Shown: positions 24,386 to 33,138, counted from the first letter of the stretch. The stretch: 38,231 bases of DNA from Sphingosinicella sp. (GCA_016793845.1 JAEULI010000087.1:1-38231); one strand, 5' to 3'. Made by a program: numbers and translations. Notes: generated from the sequence alone by a model not told the origin.

Positions 24386-25555
24386 TTACAGGGGCAGGCC
24401 TACATAGTTCTCGGCGATCGCGGTCTGCGCGGCTTTGCTGCTCGCGATGTAATCGAGTTCGGCGTGCTGGATTCGCCGATCGAAGGCGCTGTCGTCCGGG
24501 AAATTGTGCATGAGCTTGGTGAGGAACCAGCTGAACCTCTCGGATTTCCATATCCGTGCCAGTGCCCGGTCCGGGTAAAGCGCGAGCGCGGCTTCGCGTC
24601 CGTGGCGGAAAAAGTCGGTGAGCGCGCTGGCGAGGTAAGTGACGTCGGAGGCCGCGAGGTTGAGGCCCTTGGCGCCCGTCGGCGGGACGATATGGGCCGC
24701 GTCCCCGGCAAGGAACAGGTTGCCGTGCCGCATGGGTTCGAACACGAAGCTGCGCAGCGGTGCGATTGATTTTTCGATGGCGGGGCCGCGTGTCATGCCC
24801 GCCGCCGCGTCCGGGCCGAGCCGGATCGCGAGCTCATCCCAGACCCGGTCGTCCGGCCAGTCCTCGAGATTGGTGTCGGACGGCACCTGCACATAATAGC
24901 GGCTGCGGGTCTCGGATCGCATGGAGGCCAGCGCGAAGCCGTTCGCATGATTGGCATAGATGAGCTCGGGATCGCATGGCGGCACGTCGGCGAGGATGCC
25001 GAGCCAGCCGAACGGATACACCTTCTCGAAGCTGCGGCCGGCGCCCGCGGGAATCGCGCGGCGGCACACCCCGTGGAAGCCGTCGCATCCGATGATGAAC
25101 CGGCTCTCCAGCATCGCCGCGGACCCGTTCCGATGAAACGTCAGGCGGGGCGCAGCCGTCTCGATGTCGTGAAGCGAGACATCTGCGGCCTCATAAAGAA
25201 TCTCGAGGCCCCGCTGCGGCGCGGCGTCCATCAGATCGCGCGTCAACTCGGTCTGCCCGTAAACCGTCACATGCTTGCCGGTGAGCGCAGCAATATCGAT
25301 CCGGATCGACCGCGCGCCATAGGAAAGGTGGAACCCTTCATGCCGCAGCCCCTCGATCTTGAGCCGCTGGTCGAGACCCAGTTGACGCATGATATCGGTC
25401 GTCGTGGTCTCCAGAACCCCCGCCCGAATGCGCGACAGAACATGCGCCGCAGATTGCTTCTCCACGATGACGACGGCGATCCCCGCCGCGCAAAGCAGAT
25501 GCCCGAGCAGCAAGCCCGCCGGCCCCGCGCCGACGATCGCGACATCCGTTTTCAT
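24386..25555 (-). CDS. pobA: 4-hydroxybenzoate 3-monooxygenase, FAD-dependent (389 aa)
   Basis: Cytoplasmic flavoprotein that hydroxylates 4-hydroxybenzoate to protocatechuate using NAD(P)H and oxygen. The match to PobA runs through the length: VAIVGAGPAGLLLG (FAD), RIRAGVLE, TVYGQTELTRDLM, IIGCDGFHGVCR, KVYPFGWLGILAD, RSRYYVQVP, SIAPLRSFVFEPM, FLAGDAAHIVPPTGAKGLN and AENYVGLP at the end. The substrate-contact segments around PobA Ser212/Arg214, Pro293 and Tyr385 look conserved. It is a few residues shorter at the C-terminus than E. coli-type PobA. ATG at 25555 has GGGGGAAG upstream and overlaps the dipeptidase stop. No PobR regulator or protocatechuate-ring-cleavage genes are in the window, so the product must be used elsewhere. 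Its coupling with an exported dipeptidase gene is unusual. Confidence 0.93.
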   Translation of the reverse strand: MKTDVAIVGAGPAGLLLGHLLCAAGIAVVIVEKQSAAHVLSRIRAGVLETTTTDIMRQLGLDQRLKIEGLRHEGFHLSYGARSIRIDIAALTGKHVTVYGQTELTRDLMDAAPQRGLEILYEAADVSLHDIETAAPRLTFHRNGSAAMLESRFIIGCDGFHGVCRRAIPAGAGRSFEKVYPFGWLGILADVPPCDPELIYANHANGFALASMRSETRSRYYVQVPSDTNLEDWPDDRVWDELAIRLGPDAAAGMTRGPAIEKSIAPLRSFVFEPMRHGNLFLAGDAAHIVPPTGAKGLNLAASDVTYLASALTDFFRHGREAALALYPDRALARIWKSERFSWFLTKLMHNFPDDSAFDRRIQHAELDYIASSKAAQTAIAENYVGLPL

Positions 25556-26697
25556 CGCTTCCCCCGCTCTGCGGTCTGGGCCTCCATCAGACGAAGCGCA
25601 TTCCCGCCCATGACCTTCGCGGCCTCCGCTGCGCTCACGCCTCTTGAGAGCAGCGCCGCCGGGATCAGGGGCCATTGCCGGTAGTCGGTGAAGACCGGGC
25701 GGTAGTTGGCATCCATGTCGGTCCCGATCGCGACATGATCGATGCCGACCGTATCGACGAGCCGCAGGATCGATTCGATCCAGTCTTCGAAACTGGACTG
25801 ATTGATGCCCGAGGGGACCGAACCGATGACGCCGCCCGTTCCGGCCACGATCCGCGCGTGGTCCGGGGTCACGAGGCGCGGATGCGGCGGTGCGTTCCTG
25901 GCCGTCACATTGCTGTGGGAGAGCAGAAGCGGACGCGTGGTGATGGCCGCAACATCGCGCGTGACGGCGAGGGTCGCGTGCGCGACATCGACGATGATGC
26001 CTGTGCGGTTCATCTCGCGTACGATGTCGCGGCCGAGCGGCGTGAGGCCGCCACGCACGTCCACTTCGGTCTGAATGTCGCCGATCTGGTTGACGTGATA
26101 GTGAACGATCGTGATCGACCGCACGCCGTCGGCATAGGCCTGCGCCACGCGGTCGAGTCGGTCTTCGATGAAGTCGCCGCCTTCGATGGCAAAGGTCGCG
26201 GCCACCGCACGGCGCTCATGTGCTTCTGCGATGGACTGGACACTGCGGCCGTCGACCGCATCCCCTGATGCAACGAGCCCCTTCAGCGTTCCGATCTGCC
26301 GCGTGTAGTCGGCCCACGCCTCGCCCGGCTGGAAATCCCGCGTGGCGTGGAGGCCGCGCTCGGGCGTGAATTCCAGAAGCGACATGTCGGCGACGCCAGA
26401 GAAGAAGCCGCAACTCACTTGCCCGTCGCGCATTGCCGCAGCGGCTTCGATCTCGAATGGTGCGCCGTAGGCCTGCAACCGTGGTGACGGCGTGGTCACG
26501 CCGCGCAGGAAGAAGCGGCCGGGGTGGGCGTGCACGTCTACGGAAACATGGTCGCGAAGGAAGGCGCGGCCCGCCTCGATCTGATCCGGGCTCAGCGTTG
26601 TACTGCTGGCGCGGCCGGTCGCGGGAAACACGGTTCCGGCGGCCGCCAGACCCTGCAGCGCGCGGCGGCGCGTCCACCCGTGGTCGTCACTCTTCAT
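25552..26697 (-). CDS. Tat-exported M19 (membrane dipeptidase)-like amidohydrolase (381 aa)
   Basis: Renal-dipeptidase-type TIM barrel. Visible family blocks are TFAIEGGDFIE (bridging Glu), SITIVHYHVNQIGD, GIIVDVAHATLAVT (His), LLLSHSNVTA (His) and AIGTDMDANY. The first metal motif reads VDVHAHPG, with His where M19 enzymes have Asp (H-x-D), so one metal may be bound differently. A twin-arginine signal (TRRRALQGLAAAG) sends the folded, metal-loaded protein to the periplasm. Relatives cleave dipeptides, including those with a D-residue at the second position. ATG at 26697 overlaps the Rid-like gene by 11 bases, and its stop overlaps the pobA start, so three genes are read as one unit. The real substrate is unknown. 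Confidence 0.85.
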   Translation of the reverse strand: MKSDDHGWTRRRALQGLAAAGTVFPATGRASSTTLSPDQIEAGRAFLRDHVSVDVHAHPGRFFLRGVTTPSPRLQAYGAPFEIEAAAAMRDGQVSCGFFSGVADMSLLEFTPERGLHATRDFQPGEAWADYTRQIGTLKGLVASGDAVDGRSVQSIAEAHERRAVAATFAIEGGDFIEDRLDRVAQAYADGVRSITIVHYHVNQIGDIQTEVDVRGGLTPLGRDIVREMNRTGIIVDVAHATLAVTRDVAAITTRPLLLSHSNVTARNAPPHPRLVTPDHARIVAGTGGVIGSVPSGINQSSFEDWIESILRLVDTVGIDHVAIGTDMDANYRPVFTDYRQWPLIPAALLSRGVSAAEAAKVMGGNALRLMEAQTAERGKR

Positions 26698-27139
26698 GTG
26701 TCGTCCCGTTCTTTGGGGAGGCCGGAATGTGCGCGGTGCATTCGATTTCCACGGCGCCGCCGAGTGCCAGACCATTGGTGCCGAATGCGCTGCGTGCGGG
26801 AAGCGGCGCTTCGCCGAAATAGGCAAGATAGACGGCGTTGAATTCGGACCAGCGGGAGATGTCGGCAAGCATCACCACGCATTTTACGAGGTCGCCGAAG
26901 CCGAGCCCGTGCCGGGCCAGGATCGCGCCGATATTGCCCATTGCTTGCCGCGCTTCCGCCGGCAAGCCGCCCGGCACCAGCCCGGAGCCATCGGGCGCGG
27001 TGCCAAGCTGACCCGAGAGAAACAGGATATCCCCGGCCCGAACGGCCTCGCGAAACGGCGGCGAGGTCGTGGCAGCGGCCGTGCTGATCGGCGCAGCGAG
27101 TACGGCGGTAACGAGAAGAAGCGTGTGTATGGCGCGCAT
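26687..27139 (-). CDS. Exported Rid-family (YjgF/RidA-like) protein (150 aa)
   Basis: The Rid fold is seen from AGDILFLSGQLGTAPDG through ARQAMGNIGAILARHG, VVMLADISRWSEFNAVYLAYF and PARSAFGT to VEIECTAHIP. A signal peptide (about 1-23, ending AAA) is unusual for the founding RidA, which removes reactive enamines in the cytoplasm. Where RidA has the catalytic Arg between RS and the last strand, this protein has Gly/Leu (GTNGLALGG), so imine deaminase activity of the RidA type is unlikely. It probably belongs to another Rid subgroup that binds or hydrolyses a small molecule in the periplasm. ATG at 27139 has AAGGA seven bases upstream. It is the first gene of the unit containing the dipeptidase and pobA. 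Confidence 0.85.
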   Translation of the reverse strand: MRAIHTLLLVTAVLAAPISTAAATTSPPFREAVRAGDILFLSGQLGTAPDGSGLVPGGLPAEARQAMGNIGAILARHGLGFGDLVKCVVMLADISRWSEFNAVYLAYFGEAPLPARSAFGTNGLALGGAVEIECTAHIPASPKNGTTHEE

Positions 27140-27160
27140 ATCGAATCCTTGTGATTGATT

Positions 27161-27189
27161 ATGATTGAAATAGATCGAAAAATAGTCAA
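27161..27189 (-). promoter_or_regulatory. Candidate promoter for the Rid-dipeptidase-pobA unit
   Basis: On the minus strand TTGACT (27184-27189) and AATCAT (27161-27166) are 17 bases apart in the AT-rich 88-base divergent gap. Both hexamers are imperfect. The same gap must also hold the promoter of the esterase gene on the plus strand, which I could not place. Confidence 0.35.
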
Positions 27190-27227
27190 GGTGCTGATTG
27201 CGATCTGGTCTCGGGGGAGGAGAAATC

Positions 27228-28214
27228 ATGCAGCATGGTCCGGAAGTCTCGGACGCCGACTGGGATGACCGCCTCGATCCCGACCTCGTTCCGATCGTGC
27301 TCGCGGCGCGGGAAAAGATGGCGCTGCGGCCGCCGCTCCATTCCGTGACACCGGAGCAGATGCGCGTGCGTGCCAAGGCGGAGTTCGTGCCGTGGAATGC
27401 GGATCCGGTTGAGTTGCGCCGTGTTACGGATTTCACGCTCCCGGCCGCGTCGGGAGCAAAAGCGATTCCGGTTCGTCTCTACGAACCGGACAGCCGCGAC
27501 AGTGATGGGTGTGTCGTGCATTTCCATGGCGGCGGCTGGACGATCGGGGATCTCGATCTCGAGGATGCGCCGCTGCGCTGGATGGCGCGCGCGGGGGGTT
27601 TCGCGGTGCTCTCGGTCGATTATCGCCTCGCGCCCGAACATCGATTTCCTGCGGCGCTGGAAGATGGAGAAGCCGTCTTTCGTCTCATGGGAACGATAGG
27701 GACGCCGGTGGATGCAGACCCGGATCGTATCGTGCTTTCGGGCATGTCCGCGGGCGCCAACATTGCGCTCGGAACGGCGCTGAGACTCCGGGACGCCGGT
27801 GGGCGGCAGCCGTGCGGGCTCGCTCTGCAGTATGGCGCCTATTCGGATCAGGAAACGACATCGTCCGTTCGCCGTTTCGGCAATGGGCGCTATGGGCTTT
27901 CGCTCGCTTCGATGCGCTATTTCTGGGAGAATTATGCCGGGCCCGCGGATGGCCCGAGGCATCCGCACGCCGTTCCGCTCACGGCCGATCTTGCTGGCCT
28001 GCCGCCCGTTTTCATGAATCACGCAGGCATGGACGTGCTTGCGGACGACAGCCTTCTGCTCGCAGAAGCGCTTGGCAAGGCCGGTGTTTTGGTGGAGCAC
28101 AAGACCTATGCAGGCGCGATCCACGGCTTCACGCAGTACGTCAAAGCCTCGCGCCTTGCGCAAACCGCGCTTGAAGAGACGGCGGCGGCGATTGCGGTCA
28201 TGCTGAAGCGATGA
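27228..28214 (+). CDS. HSL-family alpha/beta-hydrolase esterase (328 aa)
   Basis: Hormone-sensitive-lipase-type esterase. HFHGGGWTIGD carries the oxyanion-hole HGGG, SGMSAGANIA the nucleophile elbow (GxSxG), DVLADDS the probable Asp, and AGAIHGFTQY the His, in the usual order. SVDYRLAPEHRFPAALED between them is also typical. No signal peptide, so it acts in the cytoplasm on small acyl esters. ATG at 27228 follows a strong GGGGGAGGAG site. Its stop overlaps the start of the rhamnosidase gene (ATGA), so the two are translated together, and the natural reading is removal of acyl groups from an imported rhamnoside before or after glycoside cleavage. The exact ester is not known. Confidence 0.9.
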   Translation: MQHGPEVSDADWDDRLDPDLVPIVLAAREKMALRPPLHSVTPEQMRVRAKAEFVPWNADPVELRRVTDFTLPAASGAKAIPVRLYEPDSRDSDGCVVHFHGGGWTIGDLDLEDAPLRWMARAGGFAVLSVDYRLAPEHRFPAALEDGEAVFRLMGTIGTPVDADPDRIVLSGMSAGANIALGTALRLRDAGGRQPCGLALQYGAYSDQETTSSVRRFGNGRYGLSLASMRYFWENYAGPADGPRHPHAVPLTADLAGLPPVFMNHAGMDVLADDSLLLAEALGKAGVLVEHKTYAGAIHGFTQYVKASRLAQTALEETAAAIAVMLKR

Positions 28215-30754
28215 CTCCGAACTTCATCTGGCTCGCCGACCAGCCCATCCGCCACGCTGCGGGGTTCACGACGCTGCGCGGAACGCCGACGCGGCGCGAG
28301 GACGAAGGCGTCAATCGTTGGGTTCTCGCGCGAGGTGTCCTCGATGCGCCCGAAGATCTGACAGGCGCGGAGCTGCGGGTGCTCGTCGACGGGCGCTATC
28401 GGCTATGGTTGAACGGCAGGCCGATTGCGCGCGGCCCCGTTCGCTTCAATCCGGCGTATCCCCGCTACGACGCAATCGATGTGTCCGATGCGCTTTTGCC
28501 GGGCGCGAACAACGTGGCGGTGCTCGTGCATGTGCCGGGCATCGACCTCGCGTGGTATGAAACCGTGCGCGGGCACTGGCAGCCCGTGTTCGGCGACGGC
28601 GCGCTGCATGTGTCGGCTTTGAGTCAGAGAGCGCAGGGCGAATGGTATGCCGCGGCGGACGAAGGCTGGCGGATGACCGAATCCGGCGCATGGCGGCGCG
28701 ATGCGCCGCGTGCGGGATGGGGCCAGGATTTCATTGAAGATTTCGATGCGCGGCTGCTCGATCCCGCATGGACGCAGCCGGGTTTTGATGACAGCGCATG
28801 GCCGCACGCGCGCCTGATGATCGCGCATCCCGAGGGATCGGAGGCCGCGCGCGGTTGGGGGGAGGTGAGGCCGTTTCCTGCCATGCAGCGCTCGGAACTC
28901 GCGCAGCAGCAGGAAGCTGTCCACGCCCCCACGCAGATCGAATGGGTGCGCCCGGTGCTGCCGCGGCCCGATCTGCCGGTGAACCAGCGTCTTTACGAGG
29001 AGCAGCTGGAAGCCTCGGACCCCGCGCTGGTTTCGGATGCGTCCGCCATGCTTCGCGACGACGAGAGCTGCGCGCGCGTGTGGACACACCCGGGACGCGA
29101 CACGGCGATCCTCCTGCGTTTCGATCCGTATCATGCCGGGCGGCCGTTCATCGAGATCGATGCGAAGGGCGGCGAAATCATCGAGGTCGCCGTCGCGGAA
29201 GCACTGCCGGGCGAGTACGCCCGGGGCAGGGTGGGCGACGGCCTGCGCTCGGAAGGCTACCTCGGCTGCGCGCACATCTTCCGCTACACAGCGCGCGCCG
29301 GACGCCAGCGCTTCGAGCGGTTCAACTGGACGGCGGTGCGCGCCATGCAGGTCGTGGTTCGTAATGCGCCAGGCGGCTTGGATATCCTGCGCCTCGGATC
29401 GGTGGGTACGGATTATGCGGCTGATGAAGCAGGCGCATTTTCCTGCTCGGACCCATTTCTTGAACGCCTGTGGCATGTGGGGCGCTATACGGTGCGTCAA
29501 TGTATGCACGATGCCTGGGTGGATTGCCCGGGCCGCGAGGCGCGCCAATGGGTGGGCGACGGGGTCGTGCAGTTCGATGTCGCCGCCGTTTCCATCGGCC
29601 CCTCCGTCTATCCGCTGCACCGGCAATTCCTGCTGCAGGCCGGCGAAAGTCAGCGCGGCGACGGGCTCGTTCGCATGTTCGCGCCCGGCGACAATCCGGC
29701 CGAAGCGCTCACCATCCCCGACAATTCGCTGCTCTGGCTGATCAGTGCCGAGCGCTATTTTCAGGAAAGCGGCGACGAGGCGACGATTGAAGCCCTGATG
29801 CCGGGGCTGGAGCGGGTGATGCAATGGTGCGCCCGGCACCGCGGACCTTTGGGGCTGATTGCGCACGTTCCCCATTGGCATTTCATCGAATGGGCCGACA
29901 TCGGCAGAAGCGGCGAGGCCTTTGCCTTCAATGCGCTTCAGGTCGGTGCGCTGCGCGCGCTCGCGCGCATGGCACAGGCGACCGAGCGCCCCCGCCTCGC
30001 GGCGCGCTGCATTGAGATGGCGGACATGACCGCGGCGGCGCTCGCCGCGCGCCACTGGAACGCGGCGCGGGGTGTCTATGTGGACTCCGTCGATCCGGAT
30101 AGCGGTGTTCAGGGCACGCGCATTTCGCAGCACGCCAACGCCCTTGCCCTGCTGTTCGATATCGGGCCGCAGGCGCGTTGGCCTCAAATCGTGGATGCGA
30201 TAACCGACAGCGCGAAGCTGAAGCTGACGGCCGCGCCGCCGATTGTGCCCGAAGGCGACCCATTCGATCCTGACGTCGATATCGTCCGGGCCAACAGCTT
30301 CTTTCAGCATTTCGTCTATGCGGGTCTTGCCTGTGCGGGATGTTGGGCATGGGTGCTGAACGATCTGCGGCGCGGCTTTTCACCGATGCTGGAAACCGGC
30401 ACGACGACGCTGTGGGAAAGCTTCCATCCGGGCGCGAGCCTGTGTCACGGCTTCTCGGCCACGGGCACGGCGCAGCTTTCGCGTCAGGCCCTCGGCGTGT
30501 CACCCATCGTGCCGGGCTATCGCACGTTCGCTGTCGCGCCTGATGTCGCAGGTCTGAGTTCGGCATCCGGCGTCATCCCCACCGTGCAGGGACCGATCGT
30601 GGTCGCATGGCAGCGCGTGGATGGACGGGTTGTCGTGGAGATCTCGCATCCGGAAACGTGCACGCCGAGCCTTTCGGTGCCTGCTGGTTTCACACTCGCT
30701 GAAAAGACCGATCGTCCCGGCAAATTTCAGGCGATCCTGAACGCCGTCACCTGA
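28211..30754 (+). CDS. GH78-like alpha-L-rhamnosidase (847 aa)
   Basis: Large multi-domain glycoside hydrolase. The N-terminal part has a carbohydrate-binding-like beta-sandwich (ELRVLVDGRYRLWLNG, then DALLPGANNVAVLVHV). Another sandwich follows, then the (alpha/alpha)6 barrel from about residue 410, opening with the acidic signature DAWVDCPGREARQWVGD that corresponds to the GH78 catalytic segment. TTTLWESFHPGASLCHGFSA and a C-terminal sandwich (GVIPTVQGPIVVAW) are likewise typical of Bac_rhamnosid proteins. It should release terminal alpha-L-rhamnose or a related deoxy sugar. No signal peptide is visible, so the substrate must be imported first. It overlaps the upstream esterase gene by four bases and its end converges on the symporter gene with a 13-base gap without a terminator. 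Confidence 0.85.
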   Translation: MTPNFIWLADQPIRHAAGFTTLRGTPTRREDEGVNRWVLARGVLDAPEDLTGAELRVLVDGRYRLWLNGRPIARGPVRFNPAYPRYDAIDVSDALLPGANNVAVLVHVPGIDLAWYETVRGHWQPVFGDGALHVSALSQRAQGEWYAAADEGWRMTESGAWRRDAPRAGWGQDFIEDFDARLLDPAWTQPGFDDSAWPHARLMIAHPEGSEAARGWGEVRPFPAMQRSELAQQQEAVHAPTQIEWVRPVLPRPDLPVNQRLYEEQLEASDPALVSDASAMLRDDESCARVWTHPGRDTAILLRFDPYHAGRPFIEIDAKGGEIIEVAVAEALPGEYARGRVGDGLRSEGYLGCAHIFRYTARAGRQRFERFNWTAVRAMQVVVRNAPGGLDILRLGSVGTDYAADEAGAFSCSDPFLERLWHVGRYTVRQCMHDAWVDCPGREARQWVGDGVVQFDVAAVSIGPSVYPLHRQFLLQAGESQRGDGLVRMFAPGDNPAEALTIPDNSLLWLISAERYFQESGDEATIEALMPGLERVMQWCARHRGPLGLIAHVPHWHFIEWADIGRSGEAFAFNALQVGALRALARMAQATERPRLAARCIEMADMTAAALAARHWNAARGVYVDSVDPDSGVQGTRISQHANALALLFDIGPQARWPQIVDAITDSAKLKLTAAPPIVPEGDPFDPDVDIVRANSFFQHFVYAGLACAGCWAWVLNDLRRGFSPMLETGTTTLWESFHPGASLCHGFSATGTAQLSRQALGVSPIVPGYRTFAVAPDVAGLSSASGVIPTVQGPIVVAWQRVDGRVVVEISHPETCTPSLSVPAGFTLAEKTDRPGKFQAILNAVT

Positions 30755-30767
30755 GCCGGTCAGCAGC

Positions 30768-32135
30768 TCAGGCCGTTTCCTTTGCTTCGCGCGCTGCCGA
30801 TATGTTGCGCTTGAGTTCCTCGAAGCGCGCTTCGGTCAGCGGGTAGGCGCGCAGCACGAAGAAGGCGCAGACCCAGAGCACGCAGGGCACCAGCGTGTAG
30901 GACAGGCGAATGCCGAGCAGAGCGTTTTCGCCCTGTGCGGCTGCGTCAGCACCCGCCACGAAGCCGAATGCGGAGAGGAAGAGCGAGGCGATGAAGGCGC
31001 CCATCGCCATGCCGAGCTTGCGGCAAAGCAGCCACGTGCCGAAGATTGCGCCTTCGCGGCGTTGCCCGGTGCGCTCTTCATCGTATTCCACGGTGTCGGG
31101 CACCATGGCATTCGGGCACAGCTGCGTTCCGCCGTCGACAAGGCCGATCAGGAACAGCGCGACGAACAGCGCGGCGGGCAGGCCCGCGGGCATGAACAGC
31201 ATGAGCAGGCTGAGCGTGGCGGCGCCGACGATGCCCGCGGCATAGGCTTTCTGTTTCCCGTACTGCGCGACGCGCACCCAGAGCGGCGTCGCGACCATGG
31301 CACCGACGGCCGATGTCGCGACCATGGCGCCGACCAGTGCGGCATCGATCTTCATCACGAAGATGACGAGATAGATCAGCGTCGTGGCAGAGGCTCCAAT
31401 CGCGAAATTCTGAAAAAGGAACGTGGTCCAGAGGATGAGGAAGGGCCGGTTTTCACGCAGTGCGCGATACTCGGCGCGAAGGTCGAAGGGTTCCGCGGGT
31501 CGAACGATCTGCGGCGCATCGCGCGTCGCGAAAAAGGCCCAGAGACCGGAGACCACCATGTAGGCTCCCGCAACCATGCCCATGACGGCGAAGCCGTGCA
31601 CGAGCGTCTCCTGGCTGTTGAAAAGGAGCGGCGCCGCAATCACGGCGACGAGGATGCCGATGCGCGCGGCGACCATCTTGAATCCGGTGAGGCGCGTGCG
31701 CACGCGATAGTCGGTCGTCATCTCGGCCGCCATCGACGAATAAGGCACGTCGTAGAAGGTGAAGGCCGTGCTGGTGAGCAGATAGAGCGCGATCACGTAA
31801 GCGATCTTCACACCCTCCGAAGCGTCCGCAGGCGCCTGGAAGAGAAACGCGAACATCACGCCGAAGGTCAGCCCGCCGACGAGAAGATAGGGTCTCCGGC
31901 GCCCCATGCGGCTTCGGGTCCGGTCGGAAATCGCGCCGACGAGCGGGTCGATCAGTGCATCCCACAGGCGGGGGATCAAAAGGGCAAGGCCGGCCCAGAC
32001 CGGAGAGATGCCAAGCGCCTGCGTAAGGTAGAACAGCAGGTACGACATGGTGATGCCGATATATGTCGCGATGCCGAGCTCGCCGATGGCCCAGCCCACG
32101 CCGACACGCCTGGTAAGCCCACTTGCCGGATCCAT
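30768..32135 (-). CDS. GPH-family sugar:cation symporter (MFS, 455 aa)
   Basis: Twelve-helix transporter of the glycoside-pentoside-hexuronide group. Typical text is ALLIPRLWDALIDPLVGAISD and RTRSRMGRRRPYLLVGG in the first half, DVPYSSMAAEMTTDYRVRTR after the fourth helix, and LVDGGTQLCPNAMVPDTVEYDE in the second half. These proteins carry oligosaccharides or glycosides through the inner membrane with H+ or Na+. ATG at 32135 has GGGGAGG seven bases upstream; a TTG two codons earlier is less likely. It is flanked by the rhamnosidase and the DeoR-type repressor, so it is the presumed inner-membrane entry for the glycoside brought in by the TonB receptor. A 111-base gap to the repressor gene allows a promoter of its own, with weak TTGATT and CATAAG hexamers in it. 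Confidence 0.9.
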   Translation of the reverse strand: MDPASGLTRRVGVGWAIGELGIATYIGITMSYLLFYLTQALGISPVWAGLALLIPRLWDALIDPLVGAISDRTRSRMGRRRPYLLVGGLTFGVMFAFLFQAPADASEGVKIAYVIALYLLTSTAFTFYDVPYSSMAAEMTTDYRVRTRLTGFKMVAARIGILVAVIAAPLLFNSQETLVHGFAVMGMVAGAYMVVSGLWAFFATRDAPQIVRPAEPFDLRAEYRALRENRPFLILWTTFLFQNFAIGASATTLIYLVIFVMKIDAALVGAMVATSAVGAMVATPLWVRVAQYGKQKAYAAGIVGAATLSLLMLFMPAGLPAALFVALFLIGLVDGGTQLCPNAMVPDTVEYDEERTGQRREGAIFGTWLLCRKLGMAMGAFIASLFLSAFGFVAGADAAAQGENALLGIRLSYTLVPCVLWVCAFFVLRAYPLTEARFEELKRNISAAREAKETA

Positions 32136-32246
32136 CCCCAAACCTCCCCGGTGATCGATGCCCTGTGGCCGATCTTATGGGTTCAGCATAGGGTTCAATC
32201 AAAATGCGTCAAGAATGATCAGAAAAGAGCGTGAAAATCGTCGACG

Positions 32247-33032
32247 TTAATTGCTGGCCACGATCAGCTTGCCGACTTTCCGCTCGACCATCTGGGCTGT
32301 GGCGTCAGTGATTCGGTCGTCGGTGATCAGCACGGCGATGTCTGCGAGGCTGCATACGGCGTGGCCGGTCGGTGCTTCGAACTTGGAGGAATCGACGAGA
32401 ATGACGAGTTCGTCGGCAAGGCCGATTAGTCGGCGTTCGGCCTGCACCAGAATAACATCGGTCTGCATGACGCCGTGGCTGCCGACCGAGGAGGCGCCCA
32501 TGAACATGCGCGAGGCCCGGTAGCCTTCCGTGCCATCGGATTCATAAGGGGAAAGAATGATGTTCTGCTCCCGGAAAACCGTCCCTGCGGGCACGGAAAT
32601 GCTGGTGTTCTGCTGCGGCAAGAGCGCCGACGCGATATGCAGCGAATTGGTAAGCACATGCAGGCTGAGCGGCGCGAGATAGGGGCACATCTGCAGCGTC
32701 GTCGAGCCGCCATCGATGATGATCGAATCGCCGCTGCGGCAGAGCTGTGCGGCGGCCCGGCCGATCGCCTCTTTCGCCGGCCGGTTGCGGGAGAGGTTCT
32801 CGTGAAAGGGGACGCCGCGCAGGTGGCCGGTGTCCGGCTCCACATCCTCCGCGCGGGCAAGGCGCGCACCGCCGCGTACGCGAATGATTCGGCCGCTGTT
32901 CTCAAGTTTTTCAAGATCGCGGCGAATGGTTGCCGGCGAGGCATCGATCCGTTTGTCGAGTTCGGGAAATGACACGAACCCACGCTCGACAAGCATTTCG
33001 ATGATCAGCTGCTCGCGCTGTGCCGCGTGCAT
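32247..33032 (-). CDS. DeoR-family transcriptional repressor (261 aa)
   Basis: The N-terminal helix-turn-helix (about 3-58) reads REQLIIEMLVERGFVSFPEL and DASPATIRRDLEKLE, followed by the wing GRIIRVRGGARL. The C-terminal DeoRC sugar-phosphate sensor has DSIIIDGGSTTLQM, VLTNSLHIA, VFREQNIIL and ADELVILVDSSKF. Such proteins repress catabolic genes until a phosphorylated sugar intermediate binds. ATG at 33032 has GGGAGAG six bases upstream. It is divergent from the TonB receptor gene, and a candidate operator (13-bp inverted repeat) lies between them. The probable regulon is the receptor, the cupin isomerase-like gene, the glycosidases and the symporter; autoregulation is likely too. Confidence 0.92.
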   Translation of the reverse strand: MHAAQREQLIIEMLVERGFVSFPELDKRIDASPATIRRDLEKLENSGRIIRVRGGARLARAEDVEPDTGHLRGVPFHENLSRNRPAKEAIGRAAAQLCRSGDSIIIDGGSTTLQMCPYLAPLSLHVLTNSLHIASALLPQQNTSISVPAGTVFREQNIILSPYESDGTEGYRASRMFMGASSVGSHGVMQTDVILVQAERRLIGLADELVILVDSSKFEAPTGHAVCSLADIAVLITDDRITDATAQMVERKVGKLIVASN

Positions 33033-33109
33033 TGCAAACTCTCCCGGTGTTCCCGCTTCATCTCGACCACAAATGATCGTGAAACAAGCCGTCATGGCTC
33101 ATTGTTATG

Positions 33110-33138
33110 GTTTAACCTGCATTTTCCGTCTTATTCAA
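33110..33138 (-). promoter_or_regulatory. Candidate promoter of the DeoR-type repressor gene
   Basis: On the minus strand TTGAAT (33133-33138) and TTAAAC (33110-33115) are 17 bases apart. An imperfect dyad, AACAAGCC (33083-33090) against GGCTCATTGTT (33096-33106), lies just downstream and may be an operator. Confidence 0.4.

Noticed and set aside
28403-30310. 635-codon minus-strand frame opposite the rhamnosidase
   Set aside because: No recognisable domain; the plus strand shows GH78 signatures over the same span.
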